From Streptomyces muensis (GTDB lineage Bacteria > Actinomycetota > Actinomycetes > Streptomycetales > Streptomycetaceae), in NCBI RefSeq assembly GCF_021474425.1, contig NZ_JAKEIP010000057.1, positions 1 through 38,907 of the forward strand: a stretch of 38,907 bases of DNA, given 5' to 3'. Position 1 is the stretch's first letter. Each line of letters begins with the position of its first letter. The translations under genes and the position numbers were made by a program. The notes beneath the pieces are model-generated. The model ran no database searches, was not told the DNA's origin, and worked only from the letters and a program-made list of their open reading frames with translations. Below are positions 32,807 to 38,907 of this stretch, piece by piece.

Positions 32807-33300
32807 TGCCGTCCTTCGAGGTGTTCTACCAGGCGGCCGCGCTCTGCCTGACCTACCCCGACGACGCCTTCCGCGCCCGCCTGCCGCTGCTGCGCGAGGC
32901 GGCCCCGCAGCTGCGGGAGTTCACCGACCACGCGGCCGTGACACCGCCGGGCGAGCTGGCCGCGCACTACGTCCAGGTCTTCGACCTCAAGAACCGCCAC
33001 AGCCTGTACCTGAGCTGGTGGCGCGACGGGGACACCCGGCGGCGCGGCATGTCGCTGGTCCGCTTCAAGGACCTCTACCGCGCCCACGGCCTGGAGTTCA
33101 CCGGCGAGGAGCTGCCCGACTTCCTGCCCGCGGTACTGGAGTTCGCGGCCCGCACCGGCAACACCGAACTGCTGCTGGAGCACCGGGACTGCCTGGACCA
33201 GCTCCGCGCCCGCCTCACCGACTTCGGCACACCGTACGCGTCCGTCCTGGACGCCGTGTGCGCCACCCTGCCGACCGCACAGACGGGGACGCGCCCATGA
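32806..33300 (+). CDS. narJ: Nitrate reductase assembly chaperone
   Basis: A 164-residue helical protein of the NarJ/TorD-like chaperone family, which helps insert the molybdenum cofactor into NarG before membrane attachment and is not part of the final enzyme. Marks are FYQAAALCLTYPDD at the N-terminus, HYVQVFDLKNRHSLYLSWW, and DFLPAVLEFAA. It is shorter than E. coli NarJ but usual for actinobacteria. ATG overlaps the narH stop (TGATG) and its TGA overlaps the narI start (ATGA). Confidence 0.94.
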   Translation: MPSFEVFYQAAALCLTYPDDAFRARLPLLREAAPQLREFTDHAAVTPPGELAAHYVQVFDLKNRHSLYLSWWRDGDTRRRGMSLVRFKDLYRAHGLEFTGEELPDFLPAVLEFAARTGNTELLLEHRDCLDQLRARLTDFGTPYASVLDAVCATLPTAQTGTRP

Positions 33301-34019
33301 CCACACTGCTCTGGGGCGTCCTGCCCTACGTCACCCTCGTCCTGCTGGTCGCCGGTCTGTTCTGGCGGCACCGCTACGACCGCTTCGGCTGGACCACCCG
33401 CTCGTCCCAGGTGTACGAGTCGAGGCTCCTGAACATCGCCTCGCCCGCCTTCCACTACGGCATCCTCTTCGTGCTGGTCGGCCATGTCATCGGGCTGTTC
33501 ATTCCCGAGTCCTGGACGGACGCCGCCGGCGTGAGCGAGCACACCTACCACCTGTTCTCCCTCTACGGCGGTACGGCGGCCGGCCTCGTCACGGTCGGCG
33601 GGATCGCGCTGCTGGTCTACCGCCGTCGCACCCGGGCACCGGTGTTCCGCGCGACGACCGCCAACGACAAGGTGATGTACCTCGTGCTGGTCGCGGCGAT
33701 CGTGATGGGCATGGTCGCCAAGCTGGCCCACTCCTCCGGCGACGGCTACGACTACCGCCGGTCCATCGCCCCTTGGGCCCGCAGCCTGTTCACCCTCACC
33801 CCGGACACCGACCTGATGGCGGGCGTGCCCGTCCTGTACCAGGTCCACGCGCTGATCGGCATGGCACTGATCGCGCTGGTGCCGTACACCCGGCTGGTGC
33901 ACATGTTCAGCGCGCCGGTGCAGTACCTGTTCCGGCCGTACGTGGTGTACCGCAGCCGGGACGTCGGGCAGCTGGGGGTGCGGCCGGAGCGGCGGGGCTG
34001 GGAGAAGACGGATGTCTGA
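33297..34019 (+). CDS. narI: Respiratory nitrate reductase, gamma (cytochrome b) subunit
   Basis: A 240-residue membrane protein with five predicted helices that anchors the complex and oxidises quinol. His53 and His63 (FHYGILFVLVGHVIG) and His184 and His202 (QVHALIGM, RLVHMFSAP) are the four ligands for the two b haems. The DRFGWTTRSSQVYE and PVQYLFRPYVVYR segments are typical. It ends the operon. Only three bases separate its stop from the stop of the convergent dnaK gene, so no separate terminator fits between them. Confidence 0.96.
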   Translation: MTTLLWGVLPYVTLVLLVAGLFWRHRYDRFGWTTRSSQVYESRLLNIASPAFHYGILFVLVGHVIGLFIPESWTDAAGVSEHTYHLFSLYGGTAAGLVTVGGIALLVYRRRTRAPVFRATTANDKVMYLVLVAAIVMGMVAKLAHSSGDGYDYRRSIAPWARSLFTLTPDTDLMAGVPVLYQVHALIGMALIALVPYTRLVHMFSAPVQYLFRPYVVYRSRDVGQLGVRPERRGWEKTDV

Positions 34020-34022
34020 CGA

Positions 34023-35912
<1,890 letters not shown>

Positions 35913-35948
35913 CGCTGTCCCCTTCCGCCCGGGCACCCCTTGAACTCC

Positions 35949-35977
35949 AGCACAAAACTTGAGTGGGTTCTTGTCAA
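35949..35977 (-). promoter_or_regulatory. Likely dnaK promoter with a HAIR-like half-site
   Basis: On the minus strand, TTGACA (35972-35977) and TGTGCT (35949-35954) are 17 bp apart. ACTCAAG (35958-35964) in the spacer is an exact half of the HspR inverted repeat CTTGAGT-N7-ACTCAAG; the partner half is degraded and overlaps the -35 (4 of 7 bases). A looser copy, GTTCAAG, lies downstream at 35939-35945. HspR control is plausible but not proven. Confidence 0.55.
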
Positions 35978-36110
35978 TGGGACGGGTGTCCGCGGGGACG
36001 GGTACCAAACGGAGGCTGAGCGCCCGCTCAGCCTCGGGCGGGGTGCCTCTCTGCAGCGTGGGGAAGCTGCGTGGGGAGATCTGGGTGTGTGGGGGGCAGG
36101 CCAGCAGGGC

Positions 36111-36145
36111 CGCCCCCAGGGGCGCGGGGAACTGCGCGACAAGCC
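36111..36145 (-). repeat. Streptomyces-type intergenic repeat with terminator hairpin, copy 4
   Basis: On the minus strand it reads GGCTTGTCGCGCAG, TTCCCCG, then the stem CGCCCC-TG-GGGCG (36111-36124; a tight loop). It begins 55 bp after the osmC stop in the sense direction. It and copy 1 share further upstream sequence, CTGCGGCGCC. Confidence 0.72.
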
Positions 36146-36199
36146 CCCACGGCGCCGCAGACGCCACACAGCCCCCGCGGCACCCCATTGGGCGACCCG

Positions 36200-36628
36200 T
36201 TACGACAACTTCGCCGACAACGTGATCGTCGTCCCCGTCAGCGCCTGACTCACCGGGCAGTTCTTCTTGGCGTCCTCCGCAGCCGCGGCGAACCCCTCCT
36301 CATCGAGCCCCGGCACCGTCCCCTCCACCGTGAGGTGGATCCCCGTGATCCCCTCCCCCGGCTGGAAGCTCACGTCGGCCGAGGTGACGAGCTTGGTGGG
36401 CGGCGTCCCGGCCCCCGCAAGGGCATGCGACAGCGCCATGGAGAAGCAGCTGGAGTGCGCGGCGGCGATCAACTCCTCGGGGCTGGTCTTGCCGTTCGCG
36501 TCCTGGGACCGCGAGGCCCACGTGACCGGCTGGGCGGCGATGGCACCGGAGGAGTCGAAGTTGACGACACCGTTGCCCTCGAGCAGGTTGCCTTCCCAGA
36601 CGGTGTGTGCGGAGCGCGTGGTAGCCAC
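36200..36628 (-). CDS. osmC: OsmC-family peroxidase
   Basis: A 142-residue thiol peroxidase that reduces organic hydroperoxides and hydrogen peroxide in the cytoplasm. The peroxidatic Cys61 is in AAAHSSCFSMALS and the resolving Cys124 is in AKKNCPVSQAL; TVWEGNL and TSPEELIAAA are family marks. The pattern fits OsmC rather than Ohr. I chose GTG at 36628 because AAAGGAAGA lies just upstream and this gives the usual length; the frame is open further, but that extension has no family resemblance. A GC-rich hairpin sits 17 bp upstream. Confidence 0.93.
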   Translation of the reverse strand: MATTRSAHTVWEGNLLEGNGVVNFDSSGAIAAQPVTWASRSQDANGKTSPEELIAAAHSSCFSMALSHALAGAGTPPTKLVTSADVSFQPGEGITGIHLTVEGTVPGLDEEGFAAAAEDAKKNCPVSQALTGTTITLSAKLS

Positions 36629-36644
36629 GGTTCTTCCTTTCGCG

Positions 36645-36681
36645 TGGGGGCCCGTTTCCTGGGTCCGGGTCCGTGCCCCCA
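36645..36681 (-). other. Hairpin in the osmC leader
   Basis: A perfect 7-bp outer stem TGGGGGC/GCCCCCA (36645-36651, 36675-36681) with an inner CCCG/CGGG pairing, 16 bases before the osmC start codon. It could be a leader RNA structure or the terminator of the upstream gene at 36730. Confidence 0.5.
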
Positions 36682-36729
36682 TCCGATCACACTCCGGCGC
36701 ACCGCACCCGGAAGACCGTGAGCCGAATG

Positions 36730-38877
36730 TCAGGCGGCCCGCTCCTCCGACCCCGGCCCCGGCCCCGCCTCGGGCTCCGGCTCCGGCTCGGGCTCGGGCT
36801 CGGGCTCGGGCCCCAACGGGACCTGGGGTCCGTTCGATTCACGCAGCCAGCGACGCAGCACACGGTGCACCTGCTCGGCCCCCACGAGGTCCTCGCCGTC
36901 GCCCACCGGCACGGAGAAGGCGAGCGGCGACAGCAGGAACGGCTTGCCCTGCGCCCCGCCGAGGCCGCCGTGCGAACCGATCTGCTCCTCGAAGGCGAGC
37001 ACCTCCCCGCCCTCGGCCGGGTCGTACGCGGAGTTGACCATGATGTCGGCGGCGTTCGGGAAGGAGTGCGTACGGCGCACCGCGTCGGCGGCGCCCGGCC
37101 CGAAGACCTTCAACGGCCCCGGATCCTCGTCCAGTCGCTCCAACGGGATCTCGGCGCCGTACGCGCCGAGCACCAGTCCGCCGTGCTGTTCGCTGCGCAC
37201 GAGCAGGAAGCCGACGCCGGGGTGGTTGGCGAGGGTGGCGAGCAGGGCCGGGTGGCGGGCGTCGATCTCCTCCTTGGTCATCCGGTGCGGCACGTCCGGG
37301 AAGGAGACCAGGCCGAGGTTGCCGGACGCGAGCACGATCGGCTCCGAGCGACGGGACGGACGACGCTGTTCACCGCCCTCCTCGACGGGCCGGCGCAGCG
37401 CCGCGCGCACGGCCGCGCGGGCCTCGGCGCCGCTGTGGGTGCGCCGCGCCTTGCGGGACACGGGCAGCCCGCAGCCGGCCCGCACCAGGTCGCCGAGGCC
37501 GAGGCCGTACCGGGAGCGGAAGGTCTCGCCGGGGCTCTGGCCGTGGTCTGACAGGACGACGATCCGGTACGGCCGCGGCGCGTGCTCGGCGACCTTCTCG
37601 ATCAACGCCAGGGCCCGGTCGAGGCGGGCGAGGACCTTCTCGGCGTCGCGGCTGCCCGGCCCGGAGTGGTGCGCGACCTCGTCGTACGCCACCAGGTCCG
37701 CGTAGACGGCGGCGCGGCCGGCGAGCATGTCGCCCATCACCGCGGCGACGACGACGTCCCGTTCGACGACGGTCGCGAAGGCCCGGACCAGCGGGTAGAG
37801 GCCGCCGCGGGAGACGCGGGGCCGGACCTTGCGGGCGCGGGCCCGGGTGGACTGGCCGATCTCGCGGCCGACCTCGGCGACGAAGGACAGGGCGGTGCGT
37901 ACGGCGTTGGCCGGGTCGGAGAAGTAGGCGAAGTAGCCCGCGCGGGAGCGGTTCTCGCGGCCGCGCCGCTTGGTCGCGATGGACAGCACGAGGGCCTGCT
38001 CGCCGGCGCCGCCGCTGAACAGGTTGCCGCGGCTGGCGCCGTCGGCGGCCAGGAGTCCGCCGTCGCCGGTGCGGTCGATGGCGCGGCGCTGGAGTTCGGC
38101 GGCGTTGGCGGGGCGGTTGCAGACCATCACCTCGCGGCCGGCCTTCTCGTACCAGCGGAACGCGGGGACGTCGTGGTTGCTGCCGTGCAGGATGCCGAGT
38201 TGGCTGGCGCCGGTCTGGCTGGACCAGTCGGTGCGCCAGGGGGTGAGACGGTGGGTGGGGCGCGTCGGACGGTCGGGGCGGTCGGGGTCCTGGGTGCTCC
38301 CGCCCAGCCAGCGGGCGACGGTGGGCATCAGGTCCTTGCCGACGGCGGCGAGGAGGACGTCGTGGCCGACGCCGTCGAGTTGGACGAAGACGGTGCCGGG
38401 GCTGGAGGGGCCGGGTGGCAGGGCTCTGCGGCGGCGGTCGGCGAGGCGGTAGAGCCGGCGGCGGTAGGCGTCGTCGTCCCGTACGGCTAGGGCGGCGCCG
38501 GTGGCCGAGGCGACGGCGGACATCACGGCGGCGACGATGACGGCGGTCTCCGGGGCGGCCTCGCTGTCGCCGGAGGGTACGAGGCGCAGGGCGACGATGA
38601 GCAGGGAGCCGTTGAGGAAGAAGACCAGCAGGCCGAGGACGAGGGCGGGTACGAGGAGCAGGAGCCGTACGAGGAGGGGCCAGGCGAGGGCGGAGAGCAG
38701 GCCGAAGGCGCCGGCGCCGAGGGCGGCGGTGATGGCGATGCTGGTGGCGCTGTCGCCGTCGGCCGACTGGAGCTGGAAGTCGGGGAGGATGCCGGCGAGG
38801 ACGAGCATGGTGACGGTGGAGACCGCCCACACGGTGACGCTCCGCCCTACCTGACTCGCGATCCGTCGCCAACGCAC
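36730..38877 (-). CDS. Membrane-anchored type I phosphodiesterase-like protein
   Basis: A 715-residue protein. The N-terminal 130 residues hold about four membrane helices resembling the phage-holin-4-like module. A cytoplasmic-type basic stretch (YRRRLYRLADRRRRAL) follows, then a large alkaline-phosphatase-superfamily domain from about 160. VFVQLDGVGHDVL provides the first metal Asp, MPTVARWLGG the next conserved part, and VVLSDHGQSPGE the Asp-His metal site; SQTGASQLGILHG could hold the catalytic nucleophile. The last 30 residues are a Pro-Glu repeat followed by a Gly/Pro stretch. It may act on nucleotides or phospho-polymers. GTG at 38877 follows GGGAGGTGGG. A full gene, just inside the window edge. 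Confidence 0.82.
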   Translation of the reverse strand: MRWRRIASQVGRSVTVWAVSTVTMLVLAGILPDFQLQSADGDSATSIAITAALGAGAFGLLSALAWPLLVRLLLLVPALVLGLLVFFLNGSLLIVALRLVPSGDSEAAPETAVIVAAVMSAVASATGAALAVRDDDAYRRRLYRLADRRRRALPPGPSSPGTVFVQLDGVGHDVLLAAVGKDLMPTVARWLGGSTQDPDRPDRPTRPTHRLTPWRTDWSSQTGASQLGILHGSNHDVPAFRWYEKAGREVMVCNRPANAAELQRRAIDRTGDGGLLAADGASRGNLFSGGAGEQALVLSIATKRRGRENRSRAGYFAYFSDPANAVRTALSFVAEVGREIGQSTRARARKVRPRVSRGGLYPLVRAFATVVERDVVVAAVMGDMLAGRAAVYADLVAYDEVAHHSGPGSRDAEKVLARLDRALALIEKVAEHAPRPYRIVVLSDHGQSPGETFRSRYGLGLGDLVRAGCGLPVSRKARRTHSGAEARAAVRAALRRPVEEGGEQRRPSRRSEPIVLASGNLGLVSFPDVPHRMTKEEIDARHPALLATLANHPGVGFLLVRSEQHGGLVLGAYGAEIPLERLDEDPGPLKVFGPGAADAVRRTHSFPNAADIMVNSAYDPAEGGEVLAFEEQIGSHGGLGGAQGKPFLLSPLAFSVPVGDGEDLVGAEQVHRVLRRWLRESNGPQVPLGPEPEPEPEPEPEPEAGPGPGSEERAA

Positions 38878-38907
38878 GGCCCACCTCCCGGCCCCATTGT
38901 CCCGCCC

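Overview
The window is high-GC actinobacterial DNA and reads as Streptomyces. The signs are GTG/TTG starts with purine-rich ribosome binding sites, secreted enzymes carrying CBM2 modules, CebR-type operators, two helix-turn-helix regulators of actinomycete type, and a GC-rich intergenic repeat that I recognise from Streptomyces genomes. The grouping of a narGHJI operon with GH6/GH48/GH74 genes resembles, from memory, the S. coelicolor region that holds its nar1 operon; I could not check this.

Region 1 (1-9757) is mixed metabolism. It holds the end of a DUF4185-like protein, a bile acid:Na+ symporter-family transporter divergent from a LysR regulator, an acyl-CoA synthetase, an aldo/keto reductase, a double alpha-beta-barrel protein, a secreted GH75 chitosanase, an SDR oxidoreductase, a His-rich methyltransferase and a phytanoyl-CoA dioxygenase-like protein. 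A LysR-type box beside the LysR gene recurs almost unchanged before the aldo/keto reductase.

Region 2 (9843-20471) is a plant cell wall island. GH6 and GH48 cellulases are divergent around two CebR-type operators and should attack cellulose from opposite chain ends. A GH74 xyloglucanase follows GH48. A DUF4352 lipoprotein and a PL11 rhamnogalacturonan lyase lie opposite. The GH6 gene may be preceded by a short translationally coupled leader ORF.

Region 3 (20512-27357) holds a WYL regulator divergent from two small coupled genes of unknown function. It continues with an ADP-ribosylglycohydrolase / pterin dehydratase / methyltransferase series, two XRE-family regulators, and an S-adenosyl methyltransferase gene broken by a one-base deletion.

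Region 4 (27468-34019) is a complete, tightly overlapping narGHJI operon for membrane-bound respiratory nitrate reductase. It converges, with only three bases between stop codons, on a solitary dnaK with a heat-shock-like promoter. An OsmC peroxidase gene and a membrane-anchored phosphodiesterase-like gene (36200-38877) close the window.

The most unusual pattern is a roughly 40-bp intergenic repeat ending in a GC hairpin. It occurs four times, each time just downstream of a gene and in that gene's sense orientation. I saw no tRNA, rRNA, insertion sequence, prophage or CRISPR array.
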